Shown: positions 22,417 through 33,122, numbered from the stretch's first letter. The stretch: DNA of 64,000 nucleotides from Platerodrilus igneus (GCA_036346225.1 JARFIW010001104.1:10752001-10816000); one strand, 5' to 3'. Notes: generated by a model from the letters alone, not told the origin. Program-made: numbers and translations.

Positions 22417-23936
22417 CGTTACGTTTATTTTCCGCATAAGTTAATTACACTAATTTTCAACTCAAACGCCTTTGGCGTTAAAAACGAAATTAATTTAGTA
22501 AACTTAAAATAACCCTGTCCGTTGCTAATTCATTATCTGTTCATCTAAATTCCATGCCTACTGTTCAATAAAATCGTTAATTCATAATTAATAATAAATA
22601 CGCTGGCTATAAATTCCTTAATGCAAACCCCTTTTGCTTTTACAACGAAAATTTATTCTATAAATTAAATGCCTTGTTTTAGTTATCCTGTAATCTCTTA
22701 AATTCTTCAATAACATCCTGTTTACAAGAATAAATACGCTGTCTACAAATTTTCATGTTGAACTTAGTTATTTCGAAACAACAAGTTTATGCTACAACTG
22801 AATGGTCCGTATCCTGTTTTTAGGTAACCTTCAATTTGTTAAACATTACGACCGTGTATAATGGGTTTTCCCGATGGTGCCAAAGTAACAACTTGTTGAA
22901 ATAATGCTCGCGCACTATCTGATATAAGCCGGGTTTTCCAGTTACAGCACTTCAATAAGCTAGGATGTTTGCTTTGCGAGCTCGTGTTATTTTAAATTTG
23001 ACTCTAGAGCATGTGCATTGATGCACTAGTAAAAACTACTCGTTCTGTTATTACAAGAGCGATACACGTTTCTCCTCTATCAAATGTGTAGGTCTTTTTT
23101 GTGTGTCCGTAAGCACTCCTGAGTCATTAATATTAGTAAAAATTTTCTTTTTCAGCTCTTAGCTAAAGGCTAATTTGCTTGTTCCGTAACCCGATTATTC
23201 GTTGATGTCGATCAACTGCTTGGGCATGTAGACCGCCGTTACAATTATGGTAGTAACATGATTGTTGCTGACTACCGCTTCGATGCTGTGTCAATTCGCT
23301 TCCGAGGGCTGACCAGATAAGTATCCCGACACAGGTATGTGATGGTTTTATCTTTCAAACATATGCTGGGATAAACCCAATTGGAAATTATGTACGCTAC
23401 TATTACTAAACCCAATTTGAAAGTGAATACGGTAATGTTTGTTCTGGTCAAATCCTGACTGGAAAAGTTCTTAAATTTAATGTTTGCTTTTAATTAACCA
23501 TCCGCTTATACAAAAGTATCAGCATTACTAATATTTTTTGTGTTACTGATTAGATTTATAGCCAATGTTTCTTATGGTAAAACCCTTACAAAAAAGGTTT
23601 CTAAATTTAATGTTTGCTTTTAATTAACCATCCGCTTATACGAAAGTATCAGCGTTATTTTGTTGTTACTGATTAGATTTATTGCCTACGAATTGCGCAG
23701 TTCATGGAACAATTAGTGAATTTGTTCATAGAGTAGAATTGCTTTATTACATAGTAATCTTATTTAATTTTTGTTTTGCTGTTTCGTTAGAAATTTCTAT
23801 AATTGTGTGTTTTTTGTAAATAGAAAATCGTTGGCAATGTATTATTTTTGTGTTGCTAGGAATCTCACCCCTCTCCACGCTGGTAGTTAGCCTGGTATAT
23901 TTATGTTTTCTTCCGGCTACGTCATTGCACGTAGCA
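22417..23936 (+). mobile_element. Solo-LTR-like insertion, copy 2 (1520 bp), TSD CTTT
   Basis: It starts CGTTACGTTTATTTTCC (first base T to C relative to copy 3) and ends CACGTAGCA. CTTT flanks it on both sides (22413-22416 and 23937-23940). The sequence on each side continues repeat B, so this is an insertion with a 4-bp target duplication and no internal coding region: the signature of a solo LTR. It contains a 130-bp tandem duplication (units from about 23472 and 23602), which explains much of its extra length over copy 3. Confidence 0.72.
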
Positions 23937-23940
23937 CTTT

Positions 23941-24400
23941 GTGTAAGGGTTTGCAAGAAATTTATCTTGTACAAAAGTAGAAAAACCACTTAATATTCCT
24001 CTTCTATAAATTAAAATTTAGCTAATTCATTTTATGGAAAAATCTAAACATGTAAATGCATAAACTATTTAAAAATTTTGTTCGAGCATTTAAGGCTAAA
24101 AACCTGTGATATTATTTGTTGATATTATAGTGTTGTTAAGATGAAAATATTTATTTCTCGAAAACGAAATAAACATGTCAACATGTTGATAATTTTGTGT
24201 CTTGTAATTTAAGTGCTGGGGGAACTTGGCAGTCACAGGCTACTTACTCCCCTTCACACACCATTGAAAATCCAGGAAATAAAGTATATAATTGTAAAAC
24301 AATAGGTGACCTAACTGCATGTAACAAGAAAGAACAGCGGCTTTGTTCAAAGACAGTACGTCTATGAAATAGGGGCAATAGAAAACGCAGACAGAAAAAG
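23941..24400 (+). repeat. Dispersed repeat B, copy 2, middle part
   Basis: It resumes the alignment with copy 1 (near 17155-17470), then shows the AAGTGCTGGGGGAACTTGGC block also seen at 15598. It is interrupted at about 24400 by a LINE. Confidence 0.6.
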
Positions 24401-24501
24401 TAAGTAAGTCGATTTATTGCATAACTCAATATAGGTTATTAAAGTATAAAATAAAATATTATACTATAAAGCAAAATATTTAAATACAGTTAATAATATA
24501 A

Positions 24502-26180
24502 TTAATTTTCATTTCTACAACTTAAAATATATTTTTTTAAATTACTCTTGAATTTTCTTTGAGAAGGCTGATTTGTAACTGATTTTGGTAATGTATTATA
24601 TATCTTAACGCCATAATGAAATACATTTTTTGTGGTTATCGTTTTATTCTTCTTATATATATAGTAATTGTCTGCTTGTCTTGTGCTGTAGTTATGAATA
24701 TCTGACACTTTAAGTTGCTAACCAAGTACGAAGGCAGCAAACCATTTATAATTTTATATATAAAAACCATACTATTATATTTCATTTGTTCCTGAACATT
24801 TAAAAAATTAAGGCATTCTAACATTTTACGAACTTTGGCAAATCTGCTACATTTTAATAAACATCTCATTGCACGATTTTGTATCTTTTGCAATCTTTTC
24901 AAATCACCTTGGTTTGAGACAAATAAAATGGTGCTGCAATATGTTAGGTGTGGATAAACTATTGCTCTATATAAAGTTATTCGAGCAAAACTTGATAGCT
25001 TTGCACTAATTCTTCTCAGAAATCCAACCTTTTTGCTTACTTTATTTATAACCATCTGTAGATGCGTTTTAAAAGTTAATTTTCGGTCGATTATTACACC
25101 AAGGTATTTAATGTTTTCTACCAGTTCAATATCAGACCCATCTATTTGTACATTCCTATTTTCTGTTTTTATCATTTGATAACTACTTCTATCATTCGTT
25201 AACAACATCCATTTTGTTTTATCAGCATTTATCTTCAGCTTATTTCCAACTAAATATTTGCTAATTCTTATCAAGTCACTATTTACAGATTGAATCAGGT
25301 TTATTACATTTGCACCTTCAGCATATATTAAAGTGTCATCAGCAAACATATGCGTCTTTGTTATCTTCGCTACATTCACTATATCGTTTATGAAAATTAT
25401 AAAAAACAATGGTCCCAAAATACTTCCTTGTGGAACACCCCACTCAATTTCTGATTTACTAGATGTTTCCCGTTGCCATCTCGTTTCTTGCTCCCTATTT
25501 TGTAGGTAGTCTTTAAACCACTCTAACACATTGTCTTTAACTCCATATTTTTCCAATTTTTGAATGAGAATATTTCTACTTAAAGTCTCAAATGCTCTTT
25601 TGTAATCTATAAAGACTGCACACACCGCCTTTCCTTTATCCATTGATTCTTTCCAGTCATTTATAATTAGCTGAATCGCTGTGTCACACGAGTGTTTCGT
25701 TCGAAAACCAGACTGATAGGTGGTTAATATATTAGTCTCATCCAAGAATTGCTTCAGTTGCTTATATATTACTGTTTCTAATACCTTTTCAATTGTGGCC
25801 AACATATTTATAGGCCTGTACTCTTCGCATTTCTTTGTTGATACTACTTTTTGAATTGGTGTAATTGTTGATATCTTTAAGTCCTTGGGCACAATACCAT
25901 GCATAAGAGACATATTTATTATGTTTAGTAGCGGATAACCAATAATATCAAAAAGTTCTTTAAGAACTCTAGTATTTACACCATCCGGGATACTTTTATT
26001 TGCTTGCTTATATACAAATTCTTTTAGTTGATGTATTTTTAATAATTTAAAAGTACTTAATTCCTTCAGGCTTGTACGTATTTGGTCGTGAAACTCAAAC
26101 TTTTCAATATCAATTGATGATGTAAATTCTGTTATACTATTTCTGAAGTAAGTATTGAAGTTTTCAGCAAGTCTTGTCAT
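24502..26180 (-). pseudogene. LINE reverse transcriptase
   Basis: A 514-codon frame (26180-24636) holds most of the domain. EYRPINMLATIEKVLE is RT motif 2 (residues 120-135), followed by the first catalytic Asp in VFIDYKRAFETL (D192), GVPQGSILGP (248-257), the catalytic FADD box (279-282), and a C-terminal RTLYRAIVYPHLTYCS-type connection region. The C-terminus continues in another frame at 24708-24502 after a frameshift near 24700. The missing endonuclease and the frame breaks make it inactive. Confidence 0.85.
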
Positions 26181-26212
26181 TAGTTTCTAGTGTATTCTCA
26201 AATATAATGTGC

Positions 26213-26752
26213 TTACTTTTTTGAATACGTTCGTTTTTTAATACAAGTTTTAGTCTTCCACATTTTTACTGGTTTAGCTTTATTTTCATCTATTTTCTTT
26301 TCATAATATTTAATCTTAGCTCTACGGATCATGAATATCACATTATTTCTGCATTCTTTGTATGCTTTCCAATCTTCCATACTTCTTGTGAATGTAAATT
26401 TTTTATAAAATTTATTTCGTATATTAATTACTCTTTGTATTTCTCCATTAAACCATAATTTTGAACTATTTTGTGACACCTCCTTGTCATTTGAATTACG
26501 GTCAATTGCATTTTTAATGTTTGTGTAAAATGTTTTATAAAGTTTATCGATGTCGGTTATTTTATACTTCCAATCTGCCAATATTAACTCGTTCTTTATG
26601 GCCTCATAGTTAAGAATTTTCTTTATTTTGCTTTCTGCATCAACTTGGAGTTTTTGTGTGATGTGACTAATGTCTGCAACAACAATACTATGATCTGTAA
26701 CTTTTGGAGTGTGCCATACTGTACTTTTTAATCCATTATTATTAGTTATCAC
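26213..26752 (-). pseudogene. LINE ORF2 region between endonuclease and RT
   Basis: This frame carries the end of the AP-endonuclease domain (TDHSIV) and the linker toward the reverse transcriptase, including a KLWFNGEIQ segment typical of the post-endonuclease region. Two frame changes between about 26265 and 26165 separate it from the RT frame. Confidence 0.7.
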
Positions 26753-26816
26753 TAAATCTATTAATGTTTCAGATTCCTTAGTAATTCTTGTACTCTCAGA
26801 AATTAGTTGTACAAAT

Positions 26817-27030
26817 AGAAGCCTTCTGGGATTTTGTGCTTCAGATGTACGAGGATGATAGCATGGATAGACAAAGTTAATAACTTAAAGTTACATCTTC
26901 TTTTACTCAACTAAGCAAATTCAGCACCGAGCCACCTCTAACTTTCCCTTGGGGTAATGGCCAAGTTAGCCACAGGCATACAGTTTTGTTAGACTTTATA
27001 TCTTTAAAGTATAAAACTGTAGCAAGCTGA
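26817..27030 (+). repeat. Dispersed repeat B, copy 2, right part
   Basis: Immediately after the LINE the sequence TTTTGTGCTTCAGATGTACG continues the copy 1 text at about 15992. The later block with CACCTCTAACT and GCATACAGTTTTGTTAG matches copy 1 near 17705-17770. Confidence 0.6.
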
Positions 27031-27625
27031 ACCTTTTATAGATTCTTGTTTGAGTTTAAATAGTTTCTTAACTTTTAGCAGGTATCGGTACACACTTTGA
27101 TGCTCTTCCAATGACAGAATACTTTTTCTTTGTGGTGTAACTACAGGAACTTATTTCCAGTTCATGACAATGTCACTATTTTAAAAAATTTTAAAATAAT
27201 TTTTTTTATATATTTGACATTATGTAATAAAAAACTTGAATGAACATTTGGAAATAAAATTAACATCCATCAAATATAGAAACCCAACACTTGTTTTGGG
27301 ACAGTGACAATACAATACAATTACAAGAAAATTGCCAAGAGAACAATCTAATTAAATAGTCCATCAAAACACACACATTTTGTAAAATGAATTATCTTAA
27401 AAAGTTAAATTAAGGGAATTAACATCGAGGGTGTTATGCTAGCATGAGTGGAAACACAAAATTATAACTTTTGGCTATGGAAAAAGGCAGTTGAGCTGGA
27501 TCTCCTTCGTGCCGACTGTTGGTAAAACCTGCCATGTCAGGTAAAACGACACGAAGACAAATTGTGGGCTAGGTGATGCTGTACTTCCCATAAAGTGTCT
27601 GTATTTAATATTACAACTTTGCTAC
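27031..27625. other. No gene recognised
   Basis: AT-rich apart from a GC-richer part at about 27490-27560. There, TTCGTG and CACGAA flank a CCTG..CAGG pair and could form a stem-loop. No function is assigned. Confidence 0.3.
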
Positions 27626-27670
27626 TCCTGTCCTGATGAGCCCCAATTAGGGCAAAACGCACCGACAGGA
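27626..27670 (+). ncRNA. Degenerate hammerhead-ribozyme-like motif
   Basis: A 7-bp stem I (TCCTGTC 27626-27632 with GACAGGA 27664-27670) flanks CTGATGA (27633-27639). A 4-bp stem II (GCCC/GGGC) with a 6-nt loop follows, then AAAAC where GAAAC is expected. The stem III and cleavage positions read GC-ACC rather than the expected NN-GUH. The G12-to-A change and the lost U at the cleavage site should make it inactive. The layout still matches minimal type I hammerheads. Confidence 0.55.
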
Positions 27671-27747
27671 TGCCCTCATGGCTAAATTTGAGTCACTTGC
27701 CAATAATTCCTTTTTACTTTGTATTCATTTAAGCCTCATTAAATCTA

Positions 27748-27749
<2 letters not shown>

Positions 27750-27784
<35 letters not shown>
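27750..27784. repeat. (TA)n microsatellite, left flank of palindrome
   Basis: About 35 bp of alternating AT lie before the palindrome. A similar run follows it at 28091-28122. Confidence 0.9.
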
Positions 27785-27788
<4 letters not shown>

Positions 27789-27816
27789 GAAAATTAATTG
27801 CAAATTTTTCATAAAT

Positions 27817-28084
27817 AAAACAGTATATACGATGTATAAATAAACACTAACTTTACGACGAATCGAAAGAAAGTTATTAATTATACACCCTTATAAGAGT
27901 TATAAACCACTTCATCCTGATGAGATCCCGTGAGATTGAAACTAGTAGATGAATGTTTATTCCCTTTATGAAACAAACAAATTCTTTCATTCATGGCTAT
28001 GCAAATTACTAGCTTGCTTTGTATAATTAATAACTTTCTTTCGATTCGTCGTAAAGTTAGTGTTTATTTATACATCGTATATAC

Positions 28085-28090
<6 letters not shown>
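27817..28090. mobile_element. Palindromic element with perfect 71-bp inverted arms
   Basis: The arms 27817-27887 and 28020-28090 are exact reverse complements over 71 bp around a 132-bp spacer. The whole sits between two (TA)n runs, as expected for insertion at TA sites or as a source of TA expansion. The spacer contains a hammerhead ribozyme motif at 27902-27960. There is no coding capacity. It could be a MITE or a rearranged end of a Penelope-like element. Confidence 0.8.
27902..27960 (+). ncRNA. Hammerhead ribozyme motif, type I with minimal stem III
   Basis: All core elements are in order. Stem I has an outer part ATAAAC/GTTTAT (27902-27907 with 27955-27960), an internal loop, and an inner part TTCATC/GATGAA (27911-27916 with 27948-27953). 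The core CTGATGA is at 27917-27923. Stem II is GATC/GATT (one G-U pair) with a 6-nt loop, followed by GAA (27938-27940). Stem III is A-C/G-T closed by a 2-nt loop (27941-27946), and the predicted cleavage is after A27947 (GUA). Two-pair stem III hammerheads are known from Penelope-like elements and retrozymes. Whether it is transcribed is unknown. Confidence 0.75.

Positions 28091-28122
<32 letters not shown>
28091..28122. repeat. (TA)n microsatellite, right flank of palindrome
   Basis: About 32 bp of alternating AT directly abut the right arm of the palindrome. Confidence 0.9.
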
Positions 28123-28130
<8 letters not shown>

Positions 28131-28254
28131 TGCTACGTGGGAATTTCCTTATAAATTATAACTAAACCTAAGACATGTACATTGCCAATTTTGGCATGTA
28201 ACAAATTAATTTTCCTTACATTCTGGAGACATAATGAGATACAAGTGTTTTAAT

Positions 28255-29494
28255 CTCTGGAAGACCAAGTTCCAAAATCCTAGAAGACTTACACATTGCA
28301 CATTTTGGACTGGTGAAAATGAAAACTTATAACGTAGGTATTACTGTTGACCAGGAATAGGTCGGAACAGAGAAGAAATTTCTATTGTTACCAATGTAAT
28401 AAAATATGAAATAATGCAATATAAGTATACACTTGTTTTGAGCAAGTTCATGTGGATTACATCGGTTCATTTCATGGGGGTACTATTTTATTTTAGTAGA
28501 CACTTTTATTAAATGGTAAGAGATTATTTATACTAAAAATACAACATGGCAACTACAATTCAAATTTGTAGGAAAATTTTTGTTACACATGGTATACTTA
28601 GAGTTTTGTAAGCGGTAATGGTACATAATTCACATCCTACGAATTTAAGACATTTCTACGCAATAATGGAGTAATTCAAAAATTTTCAGCCCCATATCAC
28701 CCTGCCACATATGGCCAAAGTGAATATTACATACAAACTATAAAAAGCATTAGAAGCAAGGCATGTGAAGCTAGTTCCCAAGAGCATGAGTTATGTAAAT
28801 TATCGTTACAATACACGAATATGTCTCATTCTATTACCAGGATGAACCCCTCAAAATTGATGGTTAAGAGATAGATTAGGTCACACATCGATTTAATTAA
28901 TCCAGACCTGATTTCTAATGGCTATAAACATCTGGTGGTGCAAAACTAAAAGTTCGCGATTCAGAAATAGGAACTAGGGTGTCCACCAGAGGCTATTTTC
29001 AAGAATAAAAATGGAAATTTGAAATTTTTAAACAAAAGTTAGGCTCGCTGCATTACAAAATTAGATTGGGCAATGGTAAAGTGTAGATATTCCACATTAA
29101 CCAGTTATGCGAAATAGGACTTAATACAATGAAAGAAGTTCCTGAACCTTTGTGTGTTCAGAGCAAATTCAAACAATTCAAACAATCTGTATTACAAGAC
29201 TTAAACGAACACGTAGACACTACATGTAAAAAGAACGAAGATGCAAATTCAAGTAACACTTCAGCTGAAAAGAGTTCGATGTGTGTAATGAAAATGTTAT
29301 TGCGAATGAAATCAGTACACGAGCAGGCTCTACAAACGGTAGCACAAATTACTGAGGGTGTATCAACCTATGCAAATCTATACAAGAATTCCCAAACCAA
29401 TTGTAGGTATGAACTTGTAATCAGTACACAAGCAGGCTCTACAAATAGTGGCACAATTACTGAGGGTGTACCAGTTGTAAGTAAGAACTTTTGA
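28255..29494 (+). pseudogene. Ty3/Gypsy integrase relic with C-terminal extension
   Basis: Read across frames, HIAHFGLVKMKTYNV (about 28290) is the integrase zinc-binding segment and FEQVHVDYIG (about 28440) surrounds the first catalytic Asp. A degraded F..THG..RVL..GNGTQF segment (about 28580-28640) covers the second, where Asp of the usual DNG reads GNG. FSAPYHPATYGQSE (about 28690) precedes the catalytic Glu position. LGSLHYKIRLGNGKV (about 29040) resembles the C-terminal domain. An open frame at 29129-29494 gives a Ser/Thr/Gln-rich C-terminal extension. It is oriented toward, but separate from, the solo LTR at 29731. Confidence 0.75.
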
Positions 29495-29528
29495 ATCTAA
29501 TATGGTAGTTTTAACTCAGTTATTTTAT
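29311..29528. repeat. 109-bp tandem duplication inside the Gypsy C-terminal extension
   Basis: ATCAGTACAC(G/A)AGCAGGCTC starts at 29311 and again at 29420, and both units run into ACTGAGGGTGTA. The period of 109 is not a multiple of three, so the second unit is read in another frame. Confidence 0.6.
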
Positions 29529-29730
29529 ACATGTATTACAACATTTTTAAGTATATACTTTAGAATTGTTATGTTGCGTTCGTGTGAGTGGAGACCCAAG
29601 TGTGCAGGAGTTATGTCAGTAGATAGGGATTCACAATTCAGGTTTTGGTGAGGTGATGATGGTTCTTGGTGTATATGGCTGCTGACAGAAATTATTTGCA
29701 TAATACAATGTGTGTGTGCGTGCATGCGTG

Positions 29731-31071
29731 TGTTACGTTTATTTTCGGTATAAATTAATTACCCCTTTTTCCCTTTAATTTGTTGTTCAGTTAAATCAAT
29801 TCCGTTGCTATTCATAAATCCTTCAGCAACATCCTGTATACCTTACCTGTTCATCATAAGCCTGATTTACAATAATTGTTTAACTCAAATCTATTCGCTT
29901 GGAAACGACAAGTTTATGATAAAATTTAAATAAATCAATACCTTGTTTTAGGTATCCTTTAATTTTTTAAACATTCAAAATAACGTATAATTGCTTTCTC
30001 TGTGGTTTGAATATAAAGACTCGTCGAACTAAGGTCACGTACTATCCGATAAAAGTGTGTTTCCAAGTTTTCTGATCACGCTTTTTGATAACCACAATAA
30101 GACTTAGAGCTCTGGTTGTTTAATTAAAAGAATTTATGTGCACTTTCTTTTCAAAATGTTAAGAAGCACTTGTCGTAATTGCTAGATTCTTCGTTCCATT
30201 TTTCTTTATGAAAATTTCGCGCACGCCTTCCAGCGTGATGAGTATTGATGGTTTTATAAACCCGTACTTGTCGGCGTAAATAAATTCATATTTTTCGTAA
30301 TTATTCTAGCTTCCTGCGGGGGACACGATAGTCCCTTGAATTGCCGCTCCTTGGGGTGTAGAAGGTTGCACCCGCTACGGGATCACAGGTCTATCTGGCT
30401 CGCTCCGGTCCGAGGAGCGAACCAGAGATCCAACACCGTAGAGACATGGGTGAGTGTTTCTTTCCTGCTTGTGTCGAAACTCTGTCCACTTAGATATTAC
30501 TGTTTGGGGCTCATACAGATCTCGAATTAATTGTATGTATGAAAATGATTTATGATACGGGGATCTATTGCCATGGGATTACTATATTACGCTTAACTTT
30601 AACTACTATCTATTAATGCGGGAATGGGAGAACTACTAGTTGGCACATTGGAAGACGTTATTGCGATTGTATTTATAATTGTAGGTTATATGTTAGCATT
30701 ATCAGAGCTTATGTGAGGTATCATAATATTATGATTACAAAATGAAATTGTGAAATGTCATACAAATACACTAGCTAGCAAATACTAATATATATGGTTT
30801 ATTCTCACTTATTTAAACCGGGTTAATGCCCATCGTAATGTTTTGTTAATGTGTTATTTCCTTTTGTTTTTTTTTTCATTTAGGTATAACTGCAGGCGGG
30901 GATTTCTCCTACAGGTCATACGGAGCGGTTAATAATTTATTTTTATTTCAGGCCTTATTTAATTTTTGTAGGTATTATACCCCGCCCACTCACTGATTGA
31001 GCCCAGTCAATTTCTCTTTCTTTCTTCTATGTTGTCTTTTTTTTTTGTTGACTACATCGCTGCACGTAGCA
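29731..31071 (+). mobile_element. Solo-LTR-like insertion, copy 3 (1341 bp), TSD CGTG
   Basis: It begins TGTTACGTTTATTTTCGG and ends GCACGTAGCA. CGTG flanks both ends (29727-29730 and 31072-31075). The outer sequence on both sides is one GT/CATG-rich microsatellite that the insertion splits, which defines the ends. Internal landmarks are a GC-rich block at 30310-30450 ending GAGACATGGGTGAGTG and TTTCAGGCC near 30945. No coding region is present. It is shared with copies at 6000-7349 and 22417-23936, and with a 3' fragment near 51760-51948. Confidence 0.75.
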
Positions 31072-31151
31072 CGTGTGTATGTGCATGCATGCATGCATGT
31101 ATACATGCATGCGAGGATGTGTGCATTACTGCATGCATGTTTGTGTGTGTA

Positions 31152-31182
<31 letters not shown>

Positions 31183-31220
31183 GCAAACGTGTATGCATGT
31201 GCATGTATGCATGTGTTTAT
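31072..31220. repeat. GT/CATG-rich microsatellite
   Basis: Mixed (GCAT)n and (GT)n runs, with the left part before 29731. Cys/Val-rich open frames across it are composition artefacts. Confidence 0.9.
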
Positions 31221-32872
31221 AATGTGTGTGTATAAAATTTATGTATATTTGAGTACAAACTACTGCAAATATCTCGGACACAATAGAAGATTTGCAAGCA
31301 CATGCAAAAACATATGCATCAATTGATTTCAAAATACTAAATATATGTAATAAGTTTAAAAAAATTAACATGGTTATAATTGTTATCCAGAAAAGACATG
31401 GTAAACATGTAGAAAATGAAGGTATTAATTGGTAAAATAAATAGAAAAGACTAACCACGGGAGGCATCAGAAATTAACATAAAAATAATTACAAACTAAC
31501 TTCGCTAATATAAATTATGAACGAAATAATATGTATTTTCCTTTCTTACCTTATACATGCTGGCGATCATGTCTCATTCCATAAGGAAGATGTCTTCACT
31601 ATTTTCAATTCAATTATAAGCACTCTACCGATATACACACATTACTTAATACATTCATAAGCCCACCCACCATTAAAATATAATAAAAAATAATTTTAAA
31701 AATTACATAATATTTTTCAAAAACAAAATTATAACTTTTAGAAAAATGTCTTTCTGTTTAATTGGATAAAAGACTCCTTGAATTTTATACACACAAATTA
31801 ATATTAGGTAAGTTGTCTTCATTATATTTATAGCATGTCAAAGAAATATTAACCTTAAAGCTAAACTAATATTTATTATGGTAAGATGATGGGTTATTAT
31901 TACAACAGAAAACAACCTCAAGAAGAACATCTTATTATTTTAATTATGAACTGCTATCCAAATAAGTGCATACGTCACATAACAAATAAGTTTGTTGACA
32001 CAGAACTGAAATCACATTATTTACTCAAACTAATTTGTTCCCAGGTACATAAAGGGTACAACAGCACCGAGTTATCTGCTAGCTCATATCTAGAAATTAT
32101 TGTTAACCACCATTATCTTATCATATTTGTTTATCAGAATAGTTACAAGCACATAAAATAAGTTATTATTATGTAGATGCCAAAAGCAGAAAATAACGAT
32201 AGCTTCAAGTACACAAGTTCTTTAAGTAGGTACTTATGTCATAAACATAAACTATTTTTTCCAAAACATTACATCTAAATTAATAAATAAATACAGCAGC
32301 GATGTTTTTGGCAAAATTTAAACAATTACAATAATTTTCCTGATTGTCAAATCATGCCACTTTCATATCCTATTATCGCCCTTATAATAAGTATTAAATG
32401 CACACTAAAAGTATAGAAAAATGTACTTTCAAATAATAATGTTGCTTGGATCATACCCTTCAATATCTTAACCTGTTTTCACTAGTCTTCCAACATGTTG
32501 GAAAACATAGCTGCTCAAATTCAGCTGAAATTTAAAGCAAAAAAAAAAGGTGCAAAATTAAGTAGAGATGCTGCAAATATTCAGAAATCAGTGATATATT
32601 CGAACATTTTTCAAGTATACGGTATTCAGTCGAATATCTACAAGCAAATATTTAATAATTGTACGTATTTTGATTATTTCATTTTATTGTATCCACCATT
32701 TTTTAATATTGCAAAAAAAAGTAAACCTAAACTTCCAAGTGTTTCTCTTTTTTTTACTGCTGTAACTAAACATCAAACTGTATATTATCAGAAGTTCAAA
32801 ACCCATAATGGCTACTAAAACAAAAGTAATAAACATTATGGTGTTTTAAAATAATGACATCTATTTGCATTA
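31221..32872. other. No gene recognised
   Basis: AT-rich with short open frames (31886-32161 and 32495-32818 on the plus strand) that show no family motif. A donor-like AAGGTAAGA on the minus strand near 31555 could belong to an upstream non-coding exon of the RING-CH gene, but nothing else supports that. Confidence 0.3.
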
Positions 32873-32920
32873 TACAGGGTGTTTCATTAACAATGGGACA
32901 ACAGTTCACGGGAGATAAAG

Positions 32921-33122
32921 TCCATTCACTTTAATTTTAGGATGATGTCAAGTACAATAATAATGGAATTGCTATTGAAGAATATTGTTATTTAACACAA
33001 TAAAAGTTGGCAGTCCTGTACGGTGTTGCCACCAATTCCTCTTGTATTATAATTTAAATTAACATTGGTAATGTAGCATTTTACCAAGTTGTAACGTCAT
33101 CCTAAAGTTAAAGCAAATGGAC
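32921..33122. mobile_element. Nested MITE-like insertion in the left arm
   Basis: About 200 bp begin with GTCCATTCACTTTAATTTT and end with its imperfect inverse (..AAAGTTAAAGCAAATGGAC). Terminal arms are about 28 bp. Comparison with the uninterrupted right arm shows that it is an insertion. Confidence 0.6.

Larger units (their letters stand above)
24401..26816 (-). mobile_element. 5'-truncated non-LTR retrotransposon (CR1/Jockey-like)
   Basis: On the minus strand the element runs from the end of an AP-endonuclease domain (VTDHSIVVADI near 26700, preceded by a SLIDLILTN-like TLIDLVITN) through a full reverse transcriptase to a 3' end with a short (ACTT)n-like tail at about 24401-24412. It interrupts repeat B between ACAGAAAAA and the AGCC(T)TTCTGG block, which are contiguous in copy 1 near 15965-15990. 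The 5' truncation, about 2.4 kb length and microsatellite-like tail fit target-primed reverse transcription. A clean target duplication is not resolved. Confidence 0.82.

Noticed and set aside
29494..29731. Copy 3 LTR as the 3' LTR of the adjacent Gypsy relic
   Set aside because: No polypurine tract precedes it, and the microsatellite on both sides with a CGTG duplication shows an independent insertion.
30997..31467. Cys/Val/His-rich ORFs on both strands
   Set aside because: They are translations of a GT/CATG microsatellite.
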